Assembly: GCA_026989265.1 (NCBI GenBank)
Contig: JALSJP010000016.1
Location: 105,753-169,752 of the forward strand
Length of the DNA: 64,000 nucleotides
Reading direction: 5' to 3'
Source of the DNA: Micavibrio sp.
GTDB taxonomy: Bacteria > Pseudomonadota > Alphaproteobacteria > Micavibrionales > Micavibrionaceae
The notes beneath the pieces were generated by a model. That model did no database searches and was not told where the DNA came from. It saw only the letters and a program-made list of their open reading frames with translations. This document shows, piece by piece, positions 38,150-47,951 of the stretch; the stretch's first letter is position 1, and every line of letters begins with the position of its first letter. The position numbers were made by a program, and so were the translations under genes.

Positions 38150-39316
38150 ATGCGCGTTCTTATAATTTTATGTTTGTTTATTTTGACTTCTTGCGATGAG
38201 ACAAAGAAAGAAGCCGACAAAACGCCGCCTAAATTAGTTTTAACCAAGGTCAATTTTTCTGACCTGCCTAATTGGGGTAGTGATGATTTTGAAGGGTTTT
38301 CCGCGGCATTTCTGCATTCTTGTAAACGCATATTAAAAAATCCAGCTAATGCTGCATTTGGCGTGTTAAAGCAAGCTGGGACATATGGTGATTGGCAAAT
38401 AATCTGCAATAAGTTTAGTGAGCATATTATTTCCAGCCCCCAAACATTATATAAATTCTTTGAAGATAATTTTACCCCATATCAAATAAGCTCTGATAAT
38501 AAGCCTGTAGGTTTGTTTACTGGATATTATGAGGCATCATTAAAAGGCTCTCGCACTAAAAACCCTCCTTATATATACCCGCTTTATAGCCGCCCCGATG
38601 ATTTAATCATGGTGCAGCTTGGAGATTTCAGAGACCATCTAAAAGGTGAGCGGATAGCTGGGCGCGTTATAAATGGTCGTCTTAAACCTTATGAGGCGCG
38701 CGCTGATATAGTATCAGGGAACTGGGCGCATAATGATAAGGTCTTGCTATGGGTGGATGGAGCGGTTGATGCTTTCTTTGTGCAAATTCAAGGATCAGGA
38801 CTTGTCCAGATGGATGATGGATCAAAAATGCGCATAGGCTACGCTGGGCAAAATGGTCACCCTTATTATGCCATCGGGCGCGAGCTTATAAAAATGGACG
38901 CACTTAATAAAGATGAAATCTCTATGCAAAGCATTCGGGCATGGCTAGAGGCAAACCCTGCGCGCGCTGATGAAGTTATGAACAGTAATAAATCATATGT
39001 ATTTTTCCGTGAAATTACAGGTGATGGACCAATAGGAGCAGAAGGTATTGCCTTAACGGCGCAGCGGTCTTTGGCAATTGACCGCACACTTATATCTTAT
39101 GGGCTGCCGCTTTGGGTCGATATTAAGCACCCTATTAATGGTGAGCCTGACATACGCCGTCTTATGATTGCTCAAGATACTGGCGGAGCAATTCGCGGGG
39201 CTGTGCGCGGTGATGTATTTTGGGGGCATGGGTCAAGCGCGGAGAATAATGCGGGATTGATGAAATCAAAAGGTCAATATTGGGCGCTATTGCCTAAAAC
39301 TGATATTGATAATTAA
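38150..39316 (+). CDS. mltA: membrane-bound lytic murein transglycosylase A
   Basis: 388 residues. A lipoprotein signal with lipobox LTSC puts the lipid on Cys15. MltA core: GLFTGYYEAS (about 121-130), FFVQIQGSGLVQMDDGS, and the catalytic C-terminal block AQDTGGAIRGAVRGDVFWGH with Asp343 and Asp355. Cleaves glycan strands to 1,6-anhydro products in the periplasm. Three bases after the Tim44-like stop, hence one operon. Confidence 0.95.
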   Translation: MRVLIILCLFILTSCDETKKEADKTPPKLVLTKVNFSDLPNWGSDDFEGFSAAFLHSCKRILKNPANAAFGVLKQAGTYGDWQIICNKFSEHIISSPQTLYKFFEDNFTPYQISSDNKPVGLFTGYYEASLKGSRTKNPPYIYPLYSRPDDLIMVQLGDFRDHLKGERIAGRVINGRLKPYEARADIVSGNWAHNDKVLLWVDGAVDAFFVQIQGSGLVQMDDGSKMRIGYAGQNGHPYYAIGRELIKMDALNKDEISMQSIRAWLEANPARADEVMNSNKSYVFFREITGDGPIGAEGIALTAQRSLAIDRTLISYGLPLWVDIKHPINGEPDIRRLMIAQDTGGAIRGAVRGDVFWGHGSSAENNAGLMKSKGQYWALLPKTDIDN

Positions 39317-39375
39317 TTTGACTATAGGCGAGATATGTTTGAATATTATATAGATTTTAATGGGGGATTATAAAA

Positions 39376-40119
39376 ATGCCTAAAAAAGGAAGAAGCTCTG
39401 CAGAATCTTTGGCAGAAGCATCAAAAAGTATTGTTGATTTTTCTGGTCATGGCGCATCGCTGGGCGCGGCTGGATATCGCATGGCAAGTGATCATCCAGA
39501 AAATTGCGAGTTCTTAGAAGAGCCTGGTCAATATGTTGCAATATCCCCTGATAAAGATGGGTTTGAATCAATAATGATTGGCGTTGCTTGGGATAGCATC
39601 ACTGTTGAAGATTCTGGTCTTTTTGGTAAATGGTTTAAGAAAACGCACAAAATAAATATAGACCTTGATATTGGCTGCATGTATGAACTAAAAGATGGCA
39701 CTCGTGGCTCTATCCAAGCTTTTGGTGAAAAATTTGGCAGCTTTGATAATCCGCCTTTTATATCCTTATCGGGCGATGATCGAACGGGCGATGCGAAGGG
39801 GCATGATGAGTTTTTGCTGGTTAATGGCAGAAAATGGGACGAAATAAAACGTATGCTTATATATATTTATATATATGATGGCGCTCCTAGCTGGTCTGAA
39901 ATAAAGCCACAAATAGTTATAGATGTCCCAGGCGAAGATGATCTGTATGTAACGCTTAGCGCGCATGATGATAATTTATGTCTATGCGCGGTAGGAGAGC
40001 TTGAATCTATTCGAGGTGGAATTAAATTAACTAACTGCACTGAATATTTCCCAGGGCATGAGGAAATGGATCGCGCCTTTGGTTATGGGCTTGAATGGGC
40101 CGAAGGTCAGAAAAGCTAA
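39376..40119 (+). CDS. TerD family protein, divergent member
   Basis: 247 residues. It has the TerD beta-sandwich marks: IMIGVAWDS, KINIDLDIGCMYELKDGTRG and SLSGDDRTGDAKGHDEF, including the acidic residues that bind Ca2+ in characterised members. A 35-residue Ser/Ala-rich N-terminal extension and a C-terminal VGELESIRGGIKLTNCTEYF segment are unusual. Linked in the literature to tellurite and stress resistance. Thirty bases before a Ca/Na antiporter gene and 1 kb before a second TerD. Confidence 0.82.
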   Translation: MPKKGRSSAESLAEASKSIVDFSGHGASLGAAGYRMASDHPENCEFLEEPGQYVAISPDKDGFESIMIGVAWDSITVEDSGLFGKWFKKTHKINIDLDIGCMYELKDGTRGSIQAFGEKFGSFDNPPFISLSGDDRTGDAKGHDEFLLVNGRKWDEIKRMLIYIYIYDGAPSWSEIKPQIVIDVPGEDDLYVTLSAHDDNLCLCAVGELESIRGGIKLTNCTEYFPGHEEMDRAFGYGLEWAEGQKS

Positions 40120-40149
40120 ATATAATAAAACTTCATAGAAAGTACTTTA

Positions 40150-41130
40150 ATGGAATTGCCTTTTTACGATACTAGTATCCTTGCTTTGGCAGCGTTATTA
40201 ATCGGTGTTATAATGCTTGTGAAAGGCGGTGGCTGGGCAGTTGATTCTGGCGTTTTTATCGCATCACGTTTTGGTATATCACCAATGGTTGTTGGGTTTA
40301 CCATTATTGCTTTTGGCACGTCACTGCCAGAAATGATAGTATCTGTATTTGCTAATTTGCAAGGATCATCAGGCATTGCGCTGGGCAATGTGCTTGGCTC
40401 AAATATTGCTAATATATTGCTGGTTTTGGGTAGTGTTGCTATATTTGTAACCATAAAAGTTAAAATCTCTAAAATGCTTATTCGTGATTTGATCTTTATG
40501 ATGGCTGCAACAATATTATTGGCAGCGTTATTGATTTATGGTGATATATCTCGTTTTACTGGTGGTGTTATGGTCGCAATCTTGGCCGCTTATATTTTAT
40601 TTCAATATAAAACAGCGGATAAAGATGATTTTAAGGCAACGGAAAATGATGGCACTGTTTTCAAAAATGATTATTTAGCATATATAACATTATTTATGGG
40701 GCTTATATGTATTGCAATTGGCGCGGAATTTCTTGTAAAAGGTGCAAAAGTTAGTGCAAGCCTTATTGGCGTTCCTGAAGCTGTAATTGCCCTTAGCATT
40801 ATTGCATTCGGTACGTCATTGCCAGAGCTATCAACCAGCATAATTGCCGCGCGTAAGGGGCAGGTCGGAATGGTGATAGGCAATATTATTGGCTCTAACG
40901 TATTTAACATCCTTATGATTATTGGTGTTACAGTCCTGATAAAGCCAATAGCGGCAGGAAGCTTTTCTCCACAAATTATAAATTTTGATATTTGGGTTAC
41001 ATTATTGGTCGGGTTGTTTTTTATGCTTATTTTGTTTATATTTGGACGCATAAGTCGCGTTGTCGGAATTTTATTTTTATTATCCTACATTGCTTATAAT
41101 ATATATATCTACATAATTAACTTAGGGTAA
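40150..41130 (+). CDS. calcium/sodium antiporter, CaCA (YrbG-like) family
   Basis: 326 residues, about ten membrane segments. The two alpha-repeats of cation/Ca2+ exchangers are clear: GFTIIAFGTSLPEMIVSVFA (about residue 54) and ALSIIAFGTSLPELSTSIIA (about 220), each followed by a GNVLGSNIANILL / GNIIGSNVFNILM helix. Expected to export Ca2+ in exchange for Na+ or H+ at the inner membrane. It is sandwiched between two TerD genes with gaps of 30 and 6 bases, so the three are probably cotranscribed. Confidence 0.93.
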   Translation: MELPFYDTSILALAALLIGVIMLVKGGGWAVDSGVFIASRFGISPMVVGFTIIAFGTSLPEMIVSVFANLQGSSGIALGNVLGSNIANILLVLGSVAIFVTIKVKISKMLIRDLIFMMAATILLAALLIYGDISRFTGGVMVAILAAYILFQYKTADKDDFKATENDGTVFKNDYLAYITLFMGLICIAIGAEFLVKGAKVSASLIGVPEAVIALSIIAFGTSLPELSTSIIAARKGQVGMVIGNIIGSNVFNILMIIGVTVLIKPIAAGSFSPQIINFDIWVTLLVGLFFMLILFIFGRISRVVGILFLLSYIAYNIYIYIINLG

Positions 41131-41136
41131 TGGAAA

Positions 41137-41775
41137 ATGTCTGATATTTTTGATACTTCATATGAAGATGCGGAAATTGAGATTTCTGACAATAAACTTG
41201 TTAAGGGTGAGGACCTCAATTTAACGGCTAAAGATCCTACAATGACAAATATTATTGTTGGTATTGGCTGGGATTTGAATACATTCGATACAGATACTCT
41301 TGACCTTGATGTGAGCTGTTTTTTGCTTAACAAAGATGGTAAAACTCGCTTTGATGAGGATTTTGTATTTTATAATAACATGCAAGATCGTGATAGCGCG
41401 GTTGTTCATAATGGTGATAACCGCACAGGCGCGGGCGATAGTGATGATGAGACTATCTCCATTGGTTTAAATGGAATATCTTTTGATATCGTAAAGGTTA
41501 TGTTCGTTTTATCTATATATAAAGGCGAAGAGAAAGATCAATCAATCTCTAGCCTAAAAAATGCTTATATAAGAGTGCTTAATGCATCTAATTCTCATGA
41601 GCTATTGCGCTATGAAATTAAGGAAGATGCAAAGAGTATTAAAGATACGGCGATGTTTGTTGCCTCATTAAACCGCGAAGGCCCTAAATGGCATTTTGAA
41701 GCTTTAGGAGAAGAGGGCAAGGGCGGTTTGGCGCAGATTGCAACCGATTATGATATGATAATACACAAAGGTTAG
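41137..41775 (+). CDS. TerD family protein
   Basis: 212 residues, a standard TerD domain: LTAKDPTMTNIIVGIGWDLN, TLDLDVSCFLLNKDGKTRFD, FVFYNNMQDRDSAVVHNGDN, RTGAGDSDDETISIGL. The DLDVSC and GDNRTGxGDxDDE motifs carry the Ca2+-binding acidic residues. Starts six bases after the antiporter stop. Probable cytoplasmic Ca2+-binding stress protein acting with the antiporter; that link is inferred from position. Confidence 0.93.
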   Translation: MSDIFDTSYEDAEIEISDNKLVKGEDLNLTAKDPTMTNIIVGIGWDLNTFDTDTLDLDVSCFLLNKDGKTRFDEDFVFYNNMQDRDSAVVHNGDNRTGAGDSDDETISIGLNGISFDIVKVMFVLSIYKGEEKDQSISSLKNAYIRVLNASNSHELLRYEIKEDAKSIKDTAMFVASLNREGPKWHFEALGEEGKGGLAQIATDYDMIIHKG

Positions 41776-41792
41776 GTTTCTGATCCTGAGGA

Positions 41793-42305
41793 TTATTGCT
41801 TCATTCCCATTGGTGGTTGTTGTTGCATTTTAAGCCCTTTTTTGCCTACCCTTCCGCGACGCCCGCGACCGCTACTTTTGCTGTCAGTTAATAGGGTTTT
41901 TATAAGCTCATCAATATCTGGTATTTCACCCATTTGCAAAGCCCCTATACAGGCGCAGAAAAATTCAGCGCCTCGCTCACCCCAATTATGTATTTGATTG
42001 GCGTAGCTTTCGCCTTTTACAAGCATGATAGATGCAGACCATAGCATGTCTTTTGTTGGCAGAAAACGCATCATCATTACTTGCTCAGGGTCATGATAAT
42101 CATCACTGCTGTCATTTGTGTTTTCTTCATCAAGTAGAAATTGTATTTCTACTTCTACATCTTCAGACCCTGGCCCAACGCGCACTTCTGCACTACATGT
42201 TATGCCTTGCTCCTCGTCATGTAAAAACCATGGGCGAGTTTCATAGGGAGAAAGCTCATGCCCTGTCCCAAGTTTTTCCATAAGTTCTTTGTATTCAATG
42301 CGCAT
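41793..42305 (-). CDS. protein of unknown function
   Basis: 170 residues, not recognised. Soluble: strand-rich N-terminus ITCSAEVRVGPGSEDVEVEI followed by an acidic loop, a helical centre, and a C-terminal Gly/Arg/Lys then Gln/Met-rich tail (SGRGRRGRVGKKGLKM...) that could bind nucleic acid. Convergent with the TerD gene, 17 bases apart. No signal peptide. Confidence 0.6.
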   Translation of the reverse strand: MRIEYKELMEKLGTGHELSPYETRPWFLHDEEQGITCSAEVRVGPGSEDVEVEIQFLLDEENTNDSSDDYHDPEQVMMMRFLPTKDMLWSASIMLVKGESYANQIHNWGERGAEFFCACIGALQMGEIPDIDELIKTLLTDSKSSGRGRRGRVGKKGLKMQQQPPMGMKQ

Positions 42306-42389
42306 GTATATATAATAGTCTTTTATATTATAAATTAATATAATTTTTGTATGTTATAATATATTATATTTAGAGTGAAGAATTTGAAA

Positions 42390-43448
42390 ATGAAATATCT
42401 CTTAATTTTTATTGGGCTGGCATTAATTAGTTTAATGGCCGATGCATCTTTTGCGCAGGTTAATTCTGACGCTGAGAGCAAGGAAATTTCTATTAATGCC
42501 CGTGTTTTAGACTCAACTACACTAATTTCAGGAAAAACAAGAATATCTTTATGGGGGATTGAGAAAATAGACACTCAATCTGCTGTCTTTAGTTTAAGAA
42601 TAAGGCAAGCTCTGGAAAATAAAATAGGTAATAGCAATGTGCTATGTGTAGTTAAAAGCAAAATTGATAATGATTTTGTTAAGGCGCAATGCATAAATAG
42701 CAAAGAAGAAGATTTGAGCATGTTTCTTCTTCACGAGGGCTATGCCAGTGCTGATCGCAAGGAAATATACAGATCAATATATGAAACACCATATTTGAAT
42801 GCAGAACAAAGCGCACAAGCTAGTAATAATGGTATTTGGGGAGGCGCTGAAAATTCTGATTATAAGCAAAGTAAGAATTTTCTTATGGGTTCACTTATTT
42901 TAATTATCGTATTCATTTTGGCTCTTGTTGTTCTTGGCTTCCACCTTATGCGCGGATTTTCACGTGTTGTTGATATTCAAAGTCAATCAATTGATCTCGC
43001 GACAAAAGAGCGCGCCCTTAAAGATAAAGAGAAATATATTATTGCCTCTATGATTGATGCGGAAATAAGGTCAAATAAAGCAAAAATAAAAGCTTTCCTC
43101 ACTATATATGAAGAGACATTGCAGGGGCTTAGCGATTCTGGCAGGGCTTTGGAATATCAAAAAGCAGGTGATATAGTGCAAAAACAGCCTGCGTTAAGCC
43201 GCTCTGTTTTTGATGGTAATACAAATAAGTTGGATTTGTTAGGCTCTCGCTTGGCTAGCAGTGTCATTCATTATTATGCACGTATTAAAACATCTCCTGA
43301 TTATATAGATATTAAGCCAGATACTCCGTATAATGAAGCGAAGAAAATAATTGAAACGGTCATTGATAATGCAAATAAACTTAGTGAAACTTCAGATAGG
43401 CTTACAGATTCATTTGTGCAGCATGCTTTAATTAAGAAACTAGAATAA
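42390..43448 (+). CDS. SNase-like (thermonuclease-fold) membrane protein, probably inactive
   Basis: About 352 residues. A signal or anchor segment (MKYLLIFIGLALISLMADAS) is followed by a staphylococcal-nuclease-like domain (about 25-155). RISLWGIEKIDTQSAVFS and FLLHEGYASADRKEIYRS with NNGIWGG match the SNase pattern RLxGIDAPE ... ExxAkxxxxGiW. The usual catalytic Arg in DxYGR is missing (NDFVKAQC). A transmembrane helix (about 168-190) leads to a cytoplasmic coiled-coil half. GTG at 42375 and TTG at 42384 are weaker starts than the ATG at 42390. Overlaps xseA convergently by nine bases. Confidence 0.65.
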   Translation: MKYLLIFIGLALISLMADASFAQVNSDAESKEISINARVLDSTTLISGKTRISLWGIEKIDTQSAVFSLRIRQALENKIGNSNVLCVVKSKIDNDFVKAQCINSKEEDLSMFLLHEGYASADRKEIYRSIYETPYLNAEQSAQASNNGIWGGAENSDYKQSKNFLMGSLILIIVFILALVVLGFHLMRGFSRVVDIQSQSIDLATKERALKDKEKYIIASMIDAEIRSNKAKIKAFLTIYEETLQGLSDSGRALEYQKAGDIVQKQPALSRSVFDGNTNKLDLLGSRLASSVIHYYARIKTSPDYIDIKPDTPYNEAKKIIETVIDNANKLSETSDRLTDSFVQHALIKKLE

Positions 43449-44837
43449 TGATCCTTGATCTTGCTGCTTTGCTGGATTATTAGGTGGTTTTTTACCTGTA
43501 GTTATAATAGCATTTACTTTTTTATTATCTTTGAATTGCAGGCTTACTTCTTGTCTGCTTTGCAGCGTTTTAGCTTGCGTTATTGGCTTGTTATCGTTAT
43601 CACGCACAACAACATATCCGCGTTTTAGAATATTTTCAAAGGACAGTATTTCAAGCTTTTCTTGTAGTTGTAGGAGCTTATTATTTTTATTTTCTACTGT
43701 ACGTGTTTTGTAATGATCGAGTTGTTCTGACCATCTATTAAGAGACGTACGCGCTCTTTCTATATGTTGCTTGGGTGGGAGAGTTCGCGCTGATTGTTTA
43801 AGAAGTTCATGCTTTTTAACTGATATATAGTTTTTGAAACTATGGTTAAGGCGGTCAGATATGTGGTCTAATGATTGGGTTCTTATATCAAGCAAGCGCG
43901 CGGGGTCGCCAAGTTTCGCCGATAATGTTTCTAATTTATGGCGGTTTTCTGATATTAATCTATTTGCACCATTTATAAGGCGCATTTCATTATCTTTTAT
44001 CTGAGCAATCAAATCAATACGTACAGGTACAGCCATTTCCGCTGCCCCCGTTGGCGTGGGAGCGCGCATATCCGATGCGTAATCAATTAATGTGGTGTCT
44101 GTTTCATGACCAATGGCAGATATAATGGGTATTGCACTATTTGCCGTGGCGCGCACTACGTTTTCTTCGTTAAAGGGCATTAGATCTTCTAGTGATCCGC
44201 CGCCTCTTGCCACAATAATAAGGTCAGGCTTTTGATTATCGGGAAGGGCGTTAAACCCATTTATTGCATTTGTTACTTCAATATCTGCGCCTGCGCCTTG
44301 AACTTTTACAGGCCAGACAAGAACATGTCTTGGGAAACGGTCTTCTAGGCGGTGAAGTATATCTCTTATAACTGCTCCTGTTGGTGAGGTTATAACCCCG
44401 ATTTTTTGTGGCAGAAATGGAGGTGTACGCTTTTTCTCTTTTGCAAAAAGCCCCTCTGCTGCAAGCTTGTTTTTACGATCTTCAAGCATTTTAAGGAGTG
44501 CGCCCTCGCCCGCTAGCTCCATAGTCTCAATGATAAGCTGATAGTTAGAGCGCGAAGGATAAGTCGTTATGCGCCCAACGCATATAACCTCTAAACCTTC
44601 TTCAGGTTTAATGCTTAGCTTTGATAAAACGCCTTTCCAGCATACTGCGTCAATAACGGATTTATCATCTTTCAGGCTTGAATACATATGCCCCGATTTA
44701 GGGATTGAAACACGTGACAGCTCCCCGCGCACACATACGCGTGCATAGTTGTCCTCTAATGTACGTTTTAGTGAAAATGCCAGCTCTGATACGGAGAATT
44801 CTGGGACATTGCTATTTTGTGTTGGTTGCTCATTCAT
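43440..44837 (-). CDS. xseA: exodeoxyribonuclease VII large subunit
   Basis: 465 residues. OB-fold N-terminal domain VSELAFSLKRTLEDNYARVC with RGELSRVSIPKSGHMYSSLK. The nuclease domain has IGVITSPTGAVIRDILHRLE, DLIIVARGGGSLEDLMPFNE and SAIGHETDTTLIDYASDMRA, then APTPTGAAE. A long coiled-coil C-terminus follows. Degrades single-stranded DNA with XseB, which is not in the window. In many alphaproteobacteria it is next to purD; here putA lies between them. Confidence 0.96.
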   Translation of the reverse strand: MNEQPTQNSNVPEFSVSELAFSLKRTLEDNYARVCVRGELSRVSIPKSGHMYSSLKDDKSVIDAVCWKGVLSKLSIKPEEGLEVICVGRITTYPSRSNYQLIIETMELAGEGALLKMLEDRKNKLAAEGLFAKEKKRTPPFLPQKIGVITSPTGAVIRDILHRLEDRFPRHVLVWPVKVQGAGADIEVTNAINGFNALPDNQKPDLIIVARGGGSLEDLMPFNEENVVRATANSAIPIISAIGHETDTTLIDYASDMRAPTPTGAAEMAVPVRIDLIAQIKDNEMRLINGANRLISENRHKLETLSAKLGDPARLLDIRTQSLDHISDRLNHSFKNYISVKKHELLKQSARTLPPKQHIERARTSLNRWSEQLDHYKTRTVENKNNKLLQLQEKLEILSFENILKRGYVVVRDNDNKPITQAKTLQSRQEVSLQFKDNKKVNAIITTGKKPPNNPAKQQDQGSLF

Positions 44838-44897
44838 AAATAGATAATAATCATAAAAAAAGAGGAATTTCCAGCCCTATCATGATATCATAAAGAC

Positions 44898-47879
44898 ATG
44901 ATTTATCCATTTTCCAAATATCTTTATAAAGACGAAGCACAAATTGTTCAAGAGCTACTCGATGGGCTTGAATATAGCAGTGAAGATGCGCAAACTATCA
45001 ATGGTGATGCAGTTTCTTTGGTTGAAAAAGCGCGCGCGCGAAAAGGCGGCAGCGGGCAGCTAGAAGCATTCTTGCAAGAATTTTCTCTAAATACGGATGA
45101 GGGACTAGCCATGATGTGTTTGGCAGAAGCTCTCTTGCGCATTCCTGACACAAAGACGGCTAATGAGCTTATTAAGGATAAAGTTGCGGCTGCAACATGG
45201 CTTAATAAGCAAGGCAGTGGCTCAAAAGATTGGATGGCAAAAGCCGCTGGTGTAAGCATGGCTTTGAGCCGAAAGACCCTTAATAGTTCATTATCAAAAA
45301 TTGGCGAGCCTATAATACGTGAGGCGATGGTTCGCGCTATGCAGATGATGGGCAAGCAATTTGTTTTAGGGACATCTATTGAAAATGCGATTGCAAATTC
45401 CAAAGTTTTTGAGCGGCAAGGCTACCGCATGTCATATGATATGCTTGGTGAGGCTGCGCGCGATCAAGAAACGGCAGAGAAGTATTTTGAAGCATATTTT
45501 CATGCTATTGACGCTGTATCGGCTAAAAACGGACAAGGCTCTACTCAAAAAGCTAGCATTTCCGTGAAGTTATCAGCGCTGCACCCCCGATACACGTACA
45601 GCCAGAAAGATCGATGCATTCCTGAAATTACCAAAAAATTAATGGCTCTATCCATTAAGGCGGCAAAACATGATATTTCCTTAACAGTCGATGCGGAGGA
45701 AGTGGCTCGCCTTGATATATCAATTGAGATTATAGAACATATATTAAATGCAAAAGAGCTTGATGGCTGGAATGGCTTTGGTCTGGCCGTTCAGGCATAT
45801 CATAAGAAAGCATTGCCATTAATTCAATATTTGGCAGAAATAGCGCGTAATGCGAATAAAAAGATACAAATACGGCTTGTTAAAGGCGCATATTGGGATA
45901 GCGAGATTAAACATGCTCAAATGGGTGGATTTGATGAATATCCTGTGTTTACGCGCAAAAGCAATACTGATTTGTCCTATTTAGCATGTGCGGAGGCGTT
46001 ATTTGCCAATAATGATGTTATATATCCAATGTTTGCCACTCATAATGCGCATAGTATTGCGTATATCCGTCATATAGCTGCAAAAAATGGCTGTGAATAC
46101 GAATTTCAACGACTTCATGGTATGGGGGAAGGGTTATATGCTGCTATTATTGATGATGATGAGCCGCGCGTTAGTGTGTACGCCCCTGTTGGGTTGCATG
46201 AGGATTTGCTGCCTTATCTGGTTCGTAGATTGCTAGAAAACGGCGCTAATTCTTCATTCGTTAATCAGCTATTAGATAATAATATAGCGGCAAAAGATAT
46301 TATATGTGATCCTATCGCTATTTTAAAAGCGCGATCAGCAAAGCAATATCGCCACCCAGCAATTCCATTGCCTAAAGATATTTTTGGTGATGACAGGATT
46401 AATTCCAAAGGATTAGACCTTAATGACGGCGCATCTTCGCAAGAATTGCTGGATTATGTTGCAAGCTATAAATCAGATATGAAAATTCATGTTTCCAAAT
46501 ATTCTATTGATGAGGCTTTTCATATCGCAAAGCAGGGTTTTAATAGTTGGAACGCAAAAGACGTACAGGAGAGAAGCAAGGCAATTGAGCGGTTTTCTGA
46601 TGTTTTAGAGCAAAATACTAATGAATTAATCGCTATTTTAGTTCATGAAGCGGGTAAAACCATTCCCGATGCATATGATGAATTGCGCGAAGCAGTTGAT
46701 TTTTGCCGTTATTACGCGGCAAGGGCTAGAGAAGATTTCGATAGAGACGGCACAGAAATGCAAGGATATACTGGCGAAACTAATCGCTTAATATTGCAAG
46801 GGCGCGGAGTCTTTGTTTGCATTAGCCCGTGGAACTTCCCTTTAGCTATATTTACGGGGCAAATTATTGCCGCGCTTGCCTCTGGTAATGCTGTTATTGC
46901 AAAACCAGCATCCCAAACGCGCTATATTGCTACTCGCGTCTTTGGGCTTATGCTAGAGGCGGGATTGCCGCCCGCAGCCCTGCATCTTTTAATTGGAAAC
47001 AGAGTATTTGGCAGTGAAATAGTCGCCCATAGCGATGTTTCAGGCGTAGTATTTACAGGCTCTACCGCAACGGCGAAGCATATACAAAAGACCTTGGTCG
47101 TTCATAATGATGCTATTGTGCCATTAATCGCGGAAACAGGCGGGCAAAATGCGATGATTGTTGATAGCTCCGCCTTGCCAGAACAAGTGGTTGATGACGT
47201 TATATCCAGTGCATTTGGTAGTGCGGGACAGCGATGTTCGGCTTTGCGGGTGCTATATTTGCAAGAAGATATTGCCGATAATGTCATTTCTATTTTGAAA
47301 GGGGCAATGGCTGAGCTTAATGTTGGAGACCCTTCCAGCATATCTACTGATATTGGTTATGTTATTGATAAAGCGGCAAAATCACGCCTTGATAGCCATG
47401 TGGAATATCTTGAGCAAAAGGGTATTTTTATTGCCAAGTCAAATATAGACAATGATACATCCAATAATAGCCAATTATTTGCGCCAATAGCTTATGAAAT
47501 TCCGCATATTGATATTTTACAAGAAGAAGTATTCGGCGCGGTTTTGCATATAATTAGATATGATGCGAATGATCTTGATAAGGTTTTAAAGCAAATAAAT
47601 GATACTGGCTATGGTCTTACACTTGGTGTGCATAGCCGTATTAAATCTATGCATGACAAAATTTCAAGCGTGATTAATGTTGGTAATATATATATAAATC
47701 GCTCTATGACGGGCGCGGTCGTTGGGGTGCAACCATTTGGTGGCATGGGGCTGTCTGGCACTGGCCCTAAGGCGGGTGGGCCTCATTATTTGCGTGGTTT
47801 TACCGTGGAAAAGCTTATCACTACCGATACAACTGCTTCTGGCGGAAATGCTAGCCTAATATCACTTGGTGATGATTGA
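44898..47879 (+). CDS. putA: bifunctional proline dehydrogenase / P5C dehydrogenase
   Basis: Oxidises proline to glutamate in two steps. 993 residues, the short type without an N-terminal ribbon-helix-helix repressor domain or an extra C-terminal domain. The PRODH barrel (about 120-470) shows VKLSALHPRYTYSQKDR and the FAD region RLVKGAYWDSEIKHAQ, then FATHNAHSIAYI. The aldehyde dehydrogenase part (about 510-980) has CISPWNFPLAIFTGQIIAAL, the Glu motif IAETGGQNAMIV and catalytic Cys780 in GSAGQRCSALRV. It separates xseA and purD; each neighbour gap is about 60-70 bases. Confidence 0.96.
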   Translation: MIYPFSKYLYKDEAQIVQELLDGLEYSSEDAQTINGDAVSLVEKARARKGGSGQLEAFLQEFSLNTDEGLAMMCLAEALLRIPDTKTANELIKDKVAAATWLNKQGSGSKDWMAKAAGVSMALSRKTLNSSLSKIGEPIIREAMVRAMQMMGKQFVLGTSIENAIANSKVFERQGYRMSYDMLGEAARDQETAEKYFEAYFHAIDAVSAKNGQGSTQKASISVKLSALHPRYTYSQKDRCIPEITKKLMALSIKAAKHDISLTVDAEEVARLDISIEIIEHILNAKELDGWNGFGLAVQAYHKKALPLIQYLAEIARNANKKIQIRLVKGAYWDSEIKHAQMGGFDEYPVFTRKSNTDLSYLACAEALFANNDVIYPMFATHNAHSIAYIRHIAAKNGCEYEFQRLHGMGEGLYAAIIDDDEPRVSVYAPVGLHEDLLPYLVRRLLENGANSSFVNQLLDNNIAAKDIICDPIAILKARSAKQYRHPAIPLPKDIFGDDRINSKGLDLNDGASSQELLDYVASYKSDMKIHVSKYSIDEAFHIAKQGFNSWNAKDVQERSKAIERFSDVLEQNTNELIAILVHEAGKTIPDAYDELREAVDFCRYYAARAREDFDRDGTEMQGYTGETNRLILQGRGVFVCISPWNFPLAIFTGQIIAALASGNAVIAKPASQTRYIATRVFGLMLEAGLPPAALHLLIGNRVFGSEIVAHSDVSGVVFTGSTATAKHIQKTLVVHNDAIVPLIAETGGQNAMIVDSSALPEQVVDDVISSAFGSAGQRCSALRVLYLQEDIADNVISILKGAMAELNVGDPSSISTDIGYVIDKAAKSRLDSHVEYLEQKGIFIAKSNIDNDTSNNSQLFAPIAYEIPHIDILQEEVFGAVLHIIRYDANDLDKVLKQINDTGYGLTLGVHSRIKSMHDKISSVINVGNIYINRSMTGAVVGVQPFGGMGLSGTGPKAGGPHYLRGFTVEKLITTDTTASGGNASLISLGDD

Positions 47880-47951
47880 TAGAAACCTTGTATTCTTAAG
47901 TTTTCGTTGCTATGAATATGGCGTAATTCATATTCAAAAAGGCATAAAATA

